From contig NC_089493.1 in NCBI RefSeq assembly GCF_036850765.1, positions 165,227,640 to 165,291,639 of the forward strand: a DNA stretch of 64,000 nt, in the 5' to 3' direction. The notes under the pieces were generated by a model. The model was given only the letters and a program-made list of their open reading frames with translations, searched no databases and had not been told where the DNA came from. The DNA is from Saccopteryx bilineata (Eukaryota > Chordata > Mammalia > Chiroptera > Emballonuridae). This document shows, in pieces, positions 1 to 10,460 of the stretch; the first letter of the stretch is position 1; each line of letters begins with the position of its first letter. The position numbers and the translations under genes were made by a program.

Positions 1-404
1 TCCTGCGGGACGCGCCGCGAGCACGCGGTGGCGGCGGGGGCGCGCACTCCTGCGTGGTCTCGTACTCGTCGTCCTCCGGGATGCGGAAGGGGCTGGCGGG
101 CAGGCTGCCCAGGCTACCACCCAGCGCGCAGGCGCCGCGCCGCGGCCCGGGCCCCATGGCGGGGTAGTAGTAGCTGTCGTAGCTGCGCTGCATGTCGGCC
201 CCGGGCCCGGGCTCGGGAGGCACGGGGTGCCGCAGGAGCGGCTGCTGCTCCGCCAGGCGGTAGCTGATGGGAGCGGCCGGTGGCAGCGAGACCGCGTGCG
301 CTGAGTTGGGGGACGTAATCTCGAAAGTTGGCACCTGCGTGGCCAGCGAGTAGTGGAAGTCCACAGGAGAGAGGCGCGCGGGCGTGGTCAGGGCCGACAC
401 GTAC
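1..404 (-). CDS. NRG2: NRG2 last coding exon (5' part), cytoplasmic tail
   Basis: The acceptor is TTTTCCCGCAG at 415-405. The first base, G404, completes the Arg codon begun in the previous exon, followed by YVSALTTPARLSPVDFHYSL. The 134 whole codons include SPNSAHAVSLPPAAPISYRL, a short Pro-Gly stretch (VPPEPGPGAD), a Tyr-rich patch (SYDSYYYPA) and the acidic PEDDEYETTQEC followed by a polyproline run. The exon is very GC- and CpG-rich. The window ends inside the exon at Ser-Arg-Arg; by comparison with known NRG2 roughly 100 more residues and the stop codon lie to the left. From memory the Pro-Gly repeat is several units longer in human NRG2, and some isoforms end differently. Confidence 0.97.
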
Positions 405-504
405 CTGCGGGAAAAGGCACAGGCATGGGCCTGGGGCCCGGAGGTGGGGCAGAACCTAATGAAAAGCAAAGGTCTTTCCGGAGGTCACGCATGACTGCAA
501 GAAT

Positions 505-690
505 TATGGTGGTAAGCCTCAGTGACCTTAAGCAATTTCCTTAAACTCTGAGCCTCAGTTTCCTTAACTGTTAAGCAGGGATAACCACAAATCCATCAGT
601 GTATCAATGGGATGTTCTAGCCCAGTGCCTGCCTGGGCCTGGATAAGCCTCTGTGAATGGTCCTCTACTGTGGGGATGCTCAGTCATTGG
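505..690 (+). mobile_element. MIR SINE fragment
   Basis: Contains the MIR core in forward order: a CTCAGTGACCTTAAGCAATT-like segment, then CCTCAGTTTCCTTAACTGTTAAG and GGGATAA. It is old and diverged; the ends are approximate. Confidence 0.7.
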
Positions 691-734
691 TAGTCCTGAG
701 TTGTTACTTTAGGTCATGCTTAGGCTGGGGCATC

Positions 735-890
735 TGACATATACTATCTCATATAATACAGTAATTCTGTAAGACCCTTATGTTAGTCCCGTATGACACA
801 TGAGGAGACCGAGATTCAGAACATTTAAGTCACTCAAGGTTCACACAGCCAGGAAGTGGTGCAGCTGGGATTTGAACAGAGGCTAGGCAG
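735..890 (-). mobile_element. MIR SINE fragment, reverse orientation
   Basis: Shows the reverse MIR order: TGAGGAGACCGAGATTCAGA, then TCACACAGCCAGGAAGTGGT and GGGATTTGAACAGAGGC. The ends are approximate. Confidence 0.8.
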
Positions 891-1769
891 AAACCAGGAC
901 TCATACTGCCCAATTCCAGAAGCTACGAGTCCCTATTCAGCCACCCCTATGACTTGGACTCACTGTCCCTGCAGGGACAGTTCATTCCATGGCTGATGGC
1001 TTCAGTAGGGGACTCCTCACACCCAGGCCAGCAGCAGACACAGCTGACAGTTATCAAGACCCCACCAAAGTATTTCTGCTTGGGGCTAAAGACCACCAGT
1101 TCTTCCAAAAGTTGGCTCTTGCTAATATCTCCCAGTCTGGGTCCAAGGTACCTGTCTCTTTTCTTCCTCCATGCCCTTCTTGCTGAGGTCCATTAGCCTT
1201 TTGCCCAACATTTGTCCACCTCAGTACAAGGTCCACCCACCTGCATGCCCTCTCTTCCAAACTGTAGAGCTGGCATCTCACTGCTCTCTGGAGTCCCCAT
1301 TACTCTTTTTGAATCATCTGATGCCCCTCTCTTCCCTCTCCCACATGTACATCCGATTAACCGCCAAATCGAACCCATTCTCCCTCTCCTGGAGCCACTC
1401 TCCACCCTGCTCCACCCCATCCTGGGCATACTTGTTCACACTCATCATTCCCCCAACCCAGGTTCTCTCCTCCTTCACTCTTTGCAGTCCTCAGAGCACT
1501 CTTAAAGCCACAGCTCTGCTTACCCACCCAAGGCCCACTCCCTGAGTAGAAGCCCAGGGCCATCAGCCATCCATCTGGCTGTGGCCTGTCTGTTCAGGCC
1601 CAGCTCCTTTCCCCACACCTCACTGTGCTCTAGGCATCTCTCTTACCAGCCATGTTCTGAAATGCCTCTGCTATAACAGCTCAAAATGTTCTTCTGGCCT
1701 GGAATTCCTTCCGCATCTCTCTACCTCACAATCATTAAGGAGTCCTGTTGCCATTGATAACACCAGTTA

Positions 1770-1960
1770 CATCTCGTGAGTACCAGCTCCATGCCAGGTA
1801 GGAGGCAAAGTGCATGTGATCTCTGGTGGCCATCACAAGAACCATGATGATAAGGCATTGTTCTCCCTACTCTACAGCTGAGGAAGTGAAGGCACAGAGG
1901 TGATCAACCTACCCAAGTCATACAGGTGGTGGAGCTGGGTTTGGATTAGAAAACCTGGCT
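1770..1960 (-). mobile_element. MIR SINE fragment, reverse orientation
   Basis: ACAGCTGAGGAAGTGAAGGC followed by AGTCATACAGGTGGTGGAGC and GGGTTTGGATTAGAA matches the reverse complement of the MIR body. The ends are approximate. Confidence 0.75.
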
Positions 1961-2831
1961 GCTTCCCGGAGCCTGTAGTCACACTGGGTTTCTTTGCCCT
2001 GTTTGGGTGCCCTGTGCATAGAACTTTCCATGGGCAGCTGTGAGCTTCAGTGGTTTGTGCCTGTGGCTTGGAACTCCTTGGGAGCAAGAACCAGGTGGAT
2101 CCCCAGGCAGGCCTGCCCCACACGGGGACAGCATGGAGTAGGCTGAGTTGAGGCTAGAACGTCTGCTTCTCTCCCTCCACTCCAGCCTGGAATTCTTGGT
2201 GTTCAGCACTGTCCTCTGCTCTCCTCCCACAGACCCCACTTGCCAAGACTGAGCTTGAGGAAGGGGGCTGGCCCTATGACTTCTGGCTTGGAGTCAAGGA
2301 AGAAGGGGAATTTTCTGGTTCTCACTGCTCGGGCCTGCGTTCATTCTTGGCTCGTGCCCATCCTGTACCGATCAGTCTCCTGGTTGTCCTGTAAGACAAC
2401 CTCCTCTCCCATCCTCCCATCTGCTCAATTTTAGTGCCTTTTTGTCCCTGCTGGGACATGGGGCCCCTAGGTAACACCAGGGCAAGACAAGCATATGTTC
2501 TGGTTTGTTCGGGACAGCCCGTTTGTTCCTGATCTTCCAGTACAATTATTAACAACATCCTCTTCTACTCTGAAAAGTGTCCTAGTAGGACAATTAAGTT
2601 AGATGGTCACTGCACACCAGGGTCCACTGGCCCAGCTACAGAGCCATTCTGTCATTAACATGGTGATGACATGAGCAGATCACTGAACCATTTAGGGATT
2701 TTTTTTGTGCACCTGGAAGATGTGAATGAGGCTCTTTGGAATGTCTCTGAGGTGCCCTAAAGGTTGGCCCTGGGTTAGGGGTGCCAGCTCTCTGGGAGAG
2801 GTGGGGCACAGGTCACAGGGTAGGAACTGAC

Positions 2832-3059
2832 CTCTCACTGTGTGGGGAGTCACGCAGGGAGTCTATGGAGTCATGGTAGGGTGGCACGGTGGCCCTGCGC
2901 TGCTCCTCCAGGCTGTAGGCTGCTGCCCGCCGTGCTCGGGCCTCCACGCATGCTGGGCTGTTGCACTTGCTGGTGCCCACTGATGACAGCATGATGCCCG
3001 ACTGGGAGTCAGAGGTCAGGCTCTCAGAACGTTCCAGGCTCCATGTATGGCTCTCATGC
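2832..3059 (-). CDS. NRG2: NRG2 cytoplasmic exon (228 bases)
   Basis: Acceptor CTTCTTCAG at 3068-3060; donor AG|GTCAGT with GT at 2831-2830. G3059 completes Arg, then HESHTWSLERSESLTSDSQS, GIMLSSVGTSKCNSPACVEA, RARRAAAYSLEEQRRATVPP and YHDSIDSLRDSPHSE, ending on AG of the next Arg. This is the conserved juxtamembrane-distal tail segment shared with NRG1 (HTWSLERSESL). Ser-rich motifs and the di-Arg stretch are typical of neuregulin tails. The length is a multiple of three, so skipping it would leave the frame intact; nothing in the sequence shows that this happens. Confidence 0.97.
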
Positions 3060-3887
3060 CTGAAGAAGCCAGGAGGAGGTAGGGGTGGTGGTCAGGACGG
3101 GGCAGGGCAGCAGAGCAGAAATGGTCCTAACCCCCCCTCCCCGGTTCTTCATTCCATCTCAGCCTCCCTCAGCTCACTGCCCTCTCCACTCTGGGCTGAT
3201 GGGCAGTATCACAAATGCCCAACCCCAGCACAGGGAGAAGGGCTGGGTCCCGTGGGTGGGTGAGCTGCAGCGCGCACAGGCCGCTTCCTTTCCTCTCTGC
3301 AGACCTAGCCCCAGCCCCACCCCCAGCCTCAGCTCTTTCACTTCCATGGGCCTTAGCCACTTATGTCAGGAGCCCCAGTGGCCAGTGCAAGGGAGCCTGC
3401 CTATGCCATGTTGGTCCCCAGGGGAGAAAGGGGCCAACCATGTTATTTCTGAGCTGTGTGAGCCTTTGCATTTATGTGGACAGTCCTCCCCAACTCTGGA
3501 GAAAAGAAGGCTAAGGTGGACTAAGGTTCCTGTGGCCAAACCCAGGAGAGGGCATTAAATAGCTCTGGGTGGTTGAGTGAGTTGGCACCCGATGCCAGAG
3601 AAGGTGGTGCTAATGAGGTCCTAACCAAGTTAAACATTAGGGGGAGCACACTGATGCTGTTGTTTCTCTGGGGCTGGTTCAGACTGGAAAGGGGGATCTG
3701 GTCCCCTGAGCAGTGGGTTCTGATTTGGAGTGCCCCCCACTTCACCCTCCCATACAGAGGGACCCTCAATACAGAGCCTGGCTGGTGATTTCTGTGTGTC
3801 TTCCAGGCAGGTGTGCGATGCATATGTCCTCGCTGTGTGCAGGTAAAGGAGTCTGCACATCTCTCTGGGGACCTTGGTGGTGCCCAC
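3060..3887 (-). other. NRG2: NRG2 intron
   Basis: 828 bases, no recognisable repeat and no further exon. Open frames here, including the 5' part of a long minus-strand frame running into the neighbouring exon, are intronic. Confidence 0.85.
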
Positions 3888-4015
3888 CTGTGGCTGGAAG
3901 TGGGCGTGGCTGTGGAGCAGTGGTGAGATGGAGAACAGGAGTGGCTCCCAGAGAAGGTGGTCTCAGTTTCCCTTCGGATGACATGGTCTGTGGCTGGCAC
4001 ATTCTTGGAGATATA
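3888..4015 (-). CDS. NRG2: NRG2 cytoplasmic exon (128 bases)
   Basis: Acceptor CTCTATTCCAG ending at 4016; donor CACAG|GTGGGC with GT at 3887-3886. It begins on a whole codon: YISKNVPATDHVIRRETETT, then FSGSHSCSPSHHCSTATPTS and SHR (split). The VPATDHVIRRE motif is one of the most conserved stretches of type I neuregulin tails. The Cys/His/Ser-rich second half is characteristic of NRG1 and NRG2. Confidence 0.97.
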
Positions 4016-4366
4016 CTGGAATAGAGTTGGGCAGGAGTTAGTGACAGGTGACTGAGCTGGCCCTCCTTTCCAGTGGAAATGGGAAGGCAAGGCATTAAGC
4101 TCCAGGTTGGTGGGGTTGGGGGGCTGGTCGACTGGATTAGTGACTTGGTGTTGGGGTAGCGATGGCCCCTGTGGACCAACAGTCCCCCTACCCTTTCTTA
4201 AAGAAGTGGGCAAAGCAAGACCAGTGATCCTGGTGAGGCAAGACTAGGCTAGCAAACAAGGCTGAACATGGGAGGGACTGGCTGCTGCCCTGGCCCACTC
4301 TTTAGGGGCACAAGGGGGCTATCTGTACAGTGAGGGCTCAGAGGGGGACCTGGGAATACCACTTAC
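4016..4366 (-). other. NRG2: NRG2 short intron
   Basis: 351 bases between two tail exons, GT at 4366-4365 (GAT|GTAAGT) and AG at 4017-4016. Nothing else is seen in it. Confidence 0.9.
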
Positions 4367-4490
4367 ATCTGCCATCTGGATCTCCTCAGGGTCCAGCCGG
4401 GGGTGGCTAGGCCCATTGGCCAGGCTCCGGTTCTGATGGGCTGGACACATGTTCTGCCGGAGGTGGTTGTGCATCTGCTTCCGCTGTTTT
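4367..4490 (-). CDS. NRG2: NRG2 cytoplasmic exon next to the membrane (124 bases)
   Basis: Acceptor CCCCTGTGCAG ending at 4491; donor GAT|GTAAGT. A4490 completes a Lys codon, then KQRKQMHNHLRQNMCPAHQN, RSLANGPSHPRLDPEEIQMA and D, ending on a whole codon. The basic cluster KKQRKQMHNHLR directly follows the membrane helix and acts as a stop-transfer signal; in neuregulins the released tail uses such clusters for nuclear import. The Cys in NMCP is a plausible membrane-proximal contact. Confidence 0.98.
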
Positions 4491-4689
4491 CTGCACAGGG
4501 GAAGGGTGCATTCGCCTGGCATGTCCCCACACACGCTTGAACTCCCCTAGTTGCCCCTCTAGGGGAGCTAGTCTCCTCTGCCTGGACTGCCCTGGCGGCC
4601 TCCTGCTCTTGTCACGCCCAGGCTGCCCTCAGGACTCCCCAGTCTGTCCCTACACCATCACTACTAGCCTGAATGTAACAGGACCTGAG

Positions 4690-4860
4690 CATAGTGTAAT
4701 GAGCTTTGGTTCTGCTGAGAGAGTAGAACTTCACTACTTTTTAGCTCTGTAACCCTGGGCAAGTTACTTAAATTCTCCATGTTTTACTTTCTTCATCTAT
4801 AAAATGGGGTGATCATTTACCCACCCCAAATACCATTGAGGATCAGGAGGAGATAAGATA
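4690..4860 (+). mobile_element. MIR SINE fragment
   Basis: TTTAGCTCTGTAACCCTGGG, CAAGTTACTTAAATTCTCC and TCTATAAAATGGGGTGA follow the MIR consensus in forward order. Confidence 0.85.
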
Positions 4861-4889
4861 TTAAAGCATAGTGCTGGCCCGCCCTCTCA

Positions 4890-5145
4890 TTCATCCATTC
4901 ACTTAGTATTTATTGGCTTTTACTATGTGCCAGATGCAATTTTGGAGCAGAGAAGGAGACAGACATGGTCCCTGCCCTCTTGGAGCTTGCAGGTCAGTAG
5001 GGAGGTTGATGATAAACATATAAACAAGTACATGAACAAGATACTTTCAGCAAAGTGTTATGAAGAAAACATAAGAGTGCAGTGGTCAGGGAGTTGAGGC
5101 CTATGCAGCTACTTTACTTTGGTATATAGTAAGTGCTCATTACAT
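4890..5145 (-). mobile_element. L2 LINE 3' end, reverse orientation
   Basis: CATTCACTTAGTATTTATTG, CTATGTGCCAGATGCA, CCCTCTTGGAGCTTGCAGGT and AAGTGTTATGAAGAAAA match the reverse complement of the L2 3' end. The ends are approximate. Confidence 0.75.
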
Positions 5146-5159
5146 TTGTTTTATAATCC

Positions 5160-5460
5160 ATGAGTCTAATCATGTCACCCCCCTGTTTAAAACCCTTCCT
5201 TGGCCCTCAGTTCCTGTATCTCTCCCCAGCTCTGTCTGTCACTGGCCACCTTCCACCCAAGCTTGCTGCAACCTTGGAAGGCTGTTTCTGATCCTCCACC
5301 GTACCTGCCTTCTCTGGCCTCTGGGCCTTTGCACATGCTGTTGTTAATCCAGCAGGAATACAGTCTCAGCCTCTTCACCTGCTAACTTCTGCTCATTTCT
5401 CAGACCCAGCCTAATGCTCCTCCTCAGGGAACCCCTTTGTGCCCTTGGTTGAATTGAGGT
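5160..5460 (+). mobile_element. L2 LINE fragment
   Basis: CATGTCACCCCCCTGTTTAA, CTTCCTTGGCCCTCAG and GGGCCTTTGCACATGCTGTT are characteristic of the L2 3' region in forward order. Confidence 0.75.
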
Positions 5461-5834
5461 ACCCCTGAAATGTGTCCGGTGACAGTGGACCTCATGTTTA
5501 GGGTACTGGCCATGTTCTTGAAGTTTCTTTGAGAAAATGAGTAAGTGCAGTGGAGGTTAGAACATAGGGCTTGCTTTCCCCCCAGTGCTTGGCCTCAATT
5601 TTCCTACATGGACCCAGTCTCCCCTACCTGAACTCCAATTTCCTCCACACTTTTCTTTGACCTTTCTGGTCCTGAACGCATTCAACACAAGGCTGTCAGG
5701 GCCTTGGATCCCATATAGGGGTAGCAGAATTCAAGACCAAGGGGTTCAGTCCCCAAATGGTGGCTATGCTCAGATTCTTGCTCTCCAGAAAAGAATGTGA
5801 CAAACCTTTCATTTTTCTGCACTACATCATTCTC

Positions 5835-6060
5835 TAATCTTTGTTGGTTCCCCATTACCTGCAGGATAAACCTAGCCTCCCTAGCTTGGCATTCAAGGTC
5901 CTCTGGTGCCATCTGGGTTCTAGCTGTTTTCTCTTGACTCCAATCCTTTGTACCCGCTGATCTGGTTGCTGGTTGCTAGTTCCTGCTTATGCTCCAGGAA
6001 CATAGCTGACTCTGTCCTGCATTTGTCTTTTAGCTCGTATTATTCTACTAGAACTGCCCA
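5835..6060 (+). mobile_element. L2 LINE fragment
   Basis: GGTTCCCCATTACCTGCAGG, ATAAACCTAGCCTCCCTAGC and TTGGCATTCAAGGTCCTC match the L2 segment that normally precedes the 3' end. Confidence 0.75.
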
Positions 6061-6299
6061 CACCTCTTCCGCCCTTTCTTTCCCCTTGCCCTGGGGTTCT
6101 GCTCCCACCTCTTCTCTGCTCAGGCATGGCTCAACCCCACCTTCTCTGTGATCTTGCCTGGACTGCTCACAGGTGGGACCAGGCAGTGCCTTGTGAAGCC
6201 TCTTTTTGCCTTGGGGATGTACTCTTCTTCTCTGCACTTCCCCACCCCCCGACCCTGCCCAGTGCATGCCTACTGGACTGGGCAGATGCTCCCTCAGAG

Positions 6300-6410
6300 T
6301 GTCCTCTGAGGTACAGACTAGGACTATTGCCATTTATAGAAGAGGACTCAGATTCATCCGTTTGCTCAGGGTCATATGGAAATGGTTGAGCTGGATTCAG
6401 ACCCAAAGTC
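6300..6410 (-). mobile_element. MIR SINE fragment, reverse orientation
   Basis: TATAGAAGAGGACTCAGATT, GCTCAGGGTCATATGGAAAT and GAGCTGGATTCAGACCCAAA follow the reversed MIR order. Confidence 0.65.
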
Positions 6411-6655
6411 CTCTTAAAATGCCTGTGCTCATGATCATTCCCTCTCAGTTCTCTGAGGCCCGTCTCCCCCACTCTCTGTTCCTGCCCTTTGGCCCCATAG
6501 AAACTGCAGAGGGCATCTGGGGCATATGAAGGTGTGTGTATGGGGTAGGCCTGGCACCAGGGGTGGAGGAGGGAGGAGGGCCTGTCCCCCAAAAGCGGCC
6601 TTTGTGAGGCTTAGCCCTGGCTTGGCTTGCCTCGGCCAGAATGCCTGACACTTAC

Positions 6656-6758
6656 TTGGTCTTGCAGTAGGCGACCACACAGACGATGCCCACAACCAGC
6701 AGAGCCACGCAGATGCCAGTGATAGTCAGGACTCTCTTCTGGTACAGCTCCTCAGCTT
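6656..6758 (-). CDS. NRG2: NRG2 transmembrane exon (103 bases)
   Basis: Acceptor CCCTGCCTCTGCAG ending at 6759; donor ACCAA|GTAAGT with GT at 6655-6654. The first two bases (AA) finish a codon whose first base comes from the alpha exon (AAA, Lys), from the beta exon (AAA, Lys) or from the microexon (GAA, Glu). It then reads AEELYQKRVL, TITGICVALLVVGIVCVVAY and CKT. AEELYQKR is the conserved stalk where ADAM/BACE-type shedding frees the ectodomain; roughly LTITGICVALLVVGIVCVVAY is the membrane helix. All signalling-competent membrane-anchored forms must include it. Confidence 0.98.
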
Positions 6759-7844
6759 CTGCAGAGGCAGGGGGTGTGAGGGAGCCGGGTAGGTGGTTGA
6801 CCTGTGGCGACATTGGCGCAGAGACACCCCCTGCCCCCAAAGCTTTGGGCTTTCTTCTGCTCAGTCTTGCCCGGCTCCTCCCCTCTCCTTCCCTCCCCAG
6901 CAGTCTCCTCCCCCCTGCCCGTTGCTCCTGGATTGCCTTCTGCTTCCCCAAACTCCACCCACCCATGGATCTGGGCACAAGTGACTATGCCCAAGTTCAC
7001 CTTCCCAAACCACACGCCCTGCTTGGGGCATGTGAGTGGAAAATGCAGGGGATAGGGCGATGGAGGTGAAGTTTCCAAGGCCATAGACGAGGGCAGCCCA
7101 GCTTGGCAAGCAACCCTGCCCTGTCCCACTATGGCCTGGTGGCTTTAAGGACCTTGACGGACTGGGGGAGCTATTCTTTATGGTGAACATGCAACCCTGG
7201 GCAGAGGCCTGGCTTGCTACTGCAGCTTCTCTAAGAAGGTGGAGAGTGGCTTGTTCTGGGCTGGTGACAGGGCATCTGACCCAGAGGCTTGGCAGAGCAG
7301 ACCAGGCCCATGGGGAAAGGCCTGTGTTCATCCCTGCAGCCTGGTCAGGGCTGTGGCCCTGGCCCACGCCAGCCCTCCTTTCCCTCTCTGTGAGAAGCTC
7401 CCAGTGGCAGCATGGCCCTTGTGCCCCAGGACAGTCCTTGTGCTCCAGGTATAGTCCCACCTTCTGAGGAGCTAACCTAGGATGGACCTCAAAGCCCTCA
7501 AAAAGACCCGACTAGCCCTCTCCCCCTCCCACTTCTTGGTGGAGTGCCCTCTACCCTTCTAGAACAGAGAAAGCAGGAGGAAGGACAGGAGAAAAGCCAT
7601 AGTGAAGGCATACAGCCTAGACACCCCGCTGTCCCCACCTACACGTGCTGGCTGGCCCTCCCACATGGCTTCTGTTCTGAGCCCTGGGAGCTGTCTCCCA
7701 GCCCTCGGGCGTGCCGCACCTCCTGTGGCAGAGGTATACCCACCAGTCAGCACCTGGGGGAACAAACCCTCCGGACACGTGCACCTGGAGGACTCTGCCT
7801 GTCTGATACACCCCACAGACCCCTTCACAAAGATGCATCCACAC

Positions 7845-7920
7845 ACATCCAGAGACACACATATGCACATGCACACACACGTGCACGTGCAGTCATGTCC
7901 ACCGACACACAGTCATGTGG
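7845..7920. repeat. Degenerate CA-rich simple repeat
   Basis: Interrupted CA/TG runs (ACACATATGCACATGCACAC and similar) form an imperfect dinucleotide tract inside the intron. Confidence 0.75.
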
Positions 7921-7999
7921 ACTCTTGAACAAACAACTCTCTACCCCAGACTCCCATCTCAGGGCTCTGTGGTCTGTGTCCTGCCTCAAGTTCTCATCC

Positions 8000-9223
8000 T
8001 CATCCACCCCTCAGCCCTCTCCAGTCAGACGTCCTGTCTCTTGTCACTCATCTGAGACCACTCTGGTCATGGTCATTGACAACCTCTTGGCTGAGTCCCC
8101 TGAGAGCTGCTGGGCTCACTCCTGTTCTCTCCTGAGTTTGCTCCCCCTTCGCTGGCTAATGTCTCCGTCTCAGCTGCTGCTTCCTGCTCCACCATGTGGG
8201 CTGCAAGGCAGGAGGGTAGTGCTCTCAGGCTTCCTTCTTCCCGCCTGCCCTCTCTCCCTTCATGCTCTTACCCAGACTTGGCTTTCAAGGCCTTCTATGT
8301 GCAGCTGACTCTCAAATTTATATCTCCTCTCTGACTTCTCCCTGAGCTCTAGACTTCTAATCCAAGGGCCATGGCCCAGCTCAAGCTCTGATCCCTGCCC
8401 TCTTTCCAAACCTGCTTCCTGCTCTCCCCATCTCTTCAGTGGCAGCCCACCTTTCTTGTTGCTCAGGCCCCAAATCATTCCTGATTACTCTGTTCCTCCC
8501 CACCTACCCTGGTACCTGATCCATTAGCAAGTCTTGTCAGCTCTACCTCCCAAGTAGACCGTGGATCTGATCGCTTCTCATCATTTCTGTTGCTTCCAGA
8601 TTAGTCCAAGATAATGCCGTCTCTCACTTGGACAGCTGGTCACCTCCTGACTGGTTTCTCTGCTTCTATTCCTCCCCACCCTGTCCCACAACCCAGTCTG
8701 TTCTCCAGCCAGAAGCCATACTGATTTATAGCCACAAATGGCTCACAATGGCTTCCACTGCACCTTGAATACAACTCAAAGCCTTATGATGGCTCCCCCC
8801 TTCCCTTCTGCTCACCTGTGGTCCTCTTTCCTATGTCCCCTATGCTCCAGAGTCGTGAACAGTCTTTCTGTCCACTGAATGAGGCAAGCCCACACCGCTG
8901 ACTTGCTGTGCCCCTGCCTCAAACACTCTCCCCCAGCTGTTTCTGCAGGGCTGGCTACTTTTCATGTCACTAAATGTCACCTCATTGGACAAGCCTTCCC
9001 TGACAGCTTAATTGTTCCTACTCCAGCTAGGCACTACCCCATTACTACCTTCTATTTTCTGGATAACTCTTACCACTGTCTGATAGCTCTCCAGTTTGTT
9101 TTATTATCTGTCTTACCCTGGGAATCTGAACATCAGAAAGGCGGGTACTTTGTGCCAGATTCACCAGATTCTGGCAAATTCCAGGGTTTGGCAGATGTTT
9201 GTTGAGTTGGTGAGTGAATGAGT
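8000..9223 (+). mobile_element. L2 LINE, long 3' portion
   Basis: In forward order: CTGACTCTCAAATTTATATC (L2 interior), CATGTCACTAAATGTCACCT, CCTTCCCTGACAGCTTAATT, and the terminal GCAGATGTTTGTTGAGTTGG with GAGTGAATGAG at 9210-9223. The interior and the 3' end lie in the right order over 1.2 kb, so this is one long old copy. The left boundary is uncertain. Confidence 0.75.
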
Positions 9224-10436
9224 GTACAGACCACCATGACAGATGCAGACATATTCACTTAGGCTCACACTCTCCTCCACACTCTCACAGTTCTACCTGC
9301 ACAACCTCAACCTGTAACCAAAGGTATTCCATTGCGCCCCTCTATGTACTCACACCCTACACTGAGAGACCTAACAACTATAAACACCTTCACCCTCTAC
9401 AGCACACACCCCTACAGATCCACTGCTGTGCACCCTGCCACCGCCACACAGACCCCACCCAGAATCAGCCACTCTCCTTCCCACCCCGTCAGTCAACAGA
9501 CAGACACTCTCACACAGACTTAGCTCTAGCTTCTACTGAGAACATCTGATAGCAGCTGGTTGGCGGGGGCCCTGGGGCCTCCCCAAACCTGCCATGAAAC
9601 AGCCTTTCCATGACTAAAGGCTCCACACCACATCTGAAGTCTGACACCACAGAAGCCTCGGCCCCTGTAAAACATCTGGACATTTGAGCTAGGGTGGAGC
9701 CTTCCAGCACAAGCCAGAGAGCAGGACAGATGACCCCTCAAAGTCCCTTCCCATCCGAGGTGTCTTCCAGGGGCCAGAGGGCAGGAGTAGGAGAGAGGTA
9801 AGGTTCTCCACGAGGAGTGGGTCAGGAGGGCAGGCATCAGAGGCCAGCCCTCCCTACACCCTTGCTTACAGACGAACTTGCGTGCTATCGTGGGAACAGA
9901 TCATGAAGGGAGTGACAGCCTCAAGCAGATGGCAAAGCCTGGCAGACCCAGGGCAGAGACAAACAGTGTTCTCAGCCGCCAGCCTGGTGCAGGATGGAAA
10001 GCAATGGAGATGGAAAAGGGAGAAGGCAAGGGGATTAAAGTTAAGTGGAAAGTGCTGCCTCTCTGCACAACCCTCCAAACCAAGATGCCATGGCTTCCAG
10101 ACACGAGCTCTCGAGGCTCCAACCCACTGGCTGTACACAGCTCAGGAGGCCCCACCCTTCGGAGGCCTCCCAGCCGTCAGCCCCAGGCAAGGGGGCAGTG
10201 CCATTCACTGCGGCCACAGTGTGACTCCCAGGGTGCCCTGCTTTTCATGAGCTTCTCTTGTCTCCCCTAAATCAAAGTAGTTTGTGACTGGCCATCTTGA
10301 TGAGGCCAGGGAAGAATTTGGGACTCTTCCCTTGTCCATGTTTTGGAAAGGAAGCCAAACATCCAGCACACATGGGTCAGAGGCTGTGGAGAAGGGCTGT
10401 GTGGACGGCACTTAGTGATAAATGAAGGCTCCGTAC

Positions 10437-10460
10437 CCTTTAGTTCAAATCCAAGGTGCT
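10437..10460 (-). CDS. NRG2: NRG2 24-base microexon (beta1-type stalk extension)
   Basis: After the beta exon, its bases AG, CAC, CTT, GGA, TTT, GAA, CTA, AAG, G read K-H-L-G-F-E-L-K plus the first base of Glu. This matches the eight-residue insert of NRG1 beta1 forms (KHLGIEFM), also encoded by a 24-base exon. Acceptor CTTCTGCACTGCCAG ends at 10461; donor AAGG|GTACGG has GT at 10436-10435. Being a multiple of three, it lengthens the stalk between EGF domain and membrane without shifting frame. Read in the frame produced by joining alpha to beta, the same exon gives S-T-L-D-L-N and stop TAA (10442-10440), which matches the C-terminus I recall for a short NRG2 isoform. It is preceded by about 100 bases of pyrimidines. 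Confidence 0.9.

Larger units (their letters stand above)
405..2831 (-). other. NRG2: NRG2 intron before the last coding exon
   Basis: About 2.4 kb with GT donor at 2831-2830. It holds three MIR fragments (listed separately) and, around 1400-1740, a pyrimidine-rich stretch that resembles worn L2 sequence. I see no coding exon in it. Confidence 0.9.
4491..6655 (-). other. NRG2: NRG2 intron
   Basis: About 2.2 kb packed with old repeats: MIR at 4690-4860 and 6300-6410, and L2 pieces at 4890-5145, 5160-5460 and 5835-6060. No additional exon is recognised. Confidence 0.85.
6759..10436 (-). other. NRG2: NRG2 intron between microexon and transmembrane exon
   Basis: About 3.7 kb. The middle (about 8000-9223) is an old L2 LINE. 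A CA-rich patch lies near 7845-7920. The 254-codon plus-strand frame at 7544-8308 overlaps repeat-derived sequence and is not a gene. Confidence 0.85.

Noticed and set aside
3521..4213. 230-codon minus-strand open frame
   Set aside because: Only 3888-4015 is coding (NRG2 exon). The rest runs through introns on both sides and the exon's own splice sites break it.
7544..8308. 254-codon plus-strand open frame
   Set aside because: It overlaps CA-rich and L2-derived sequence, has no domain, and lies antisense within an NRG2 intron. Pyrimidine-rich DNA often gives long chance frames.
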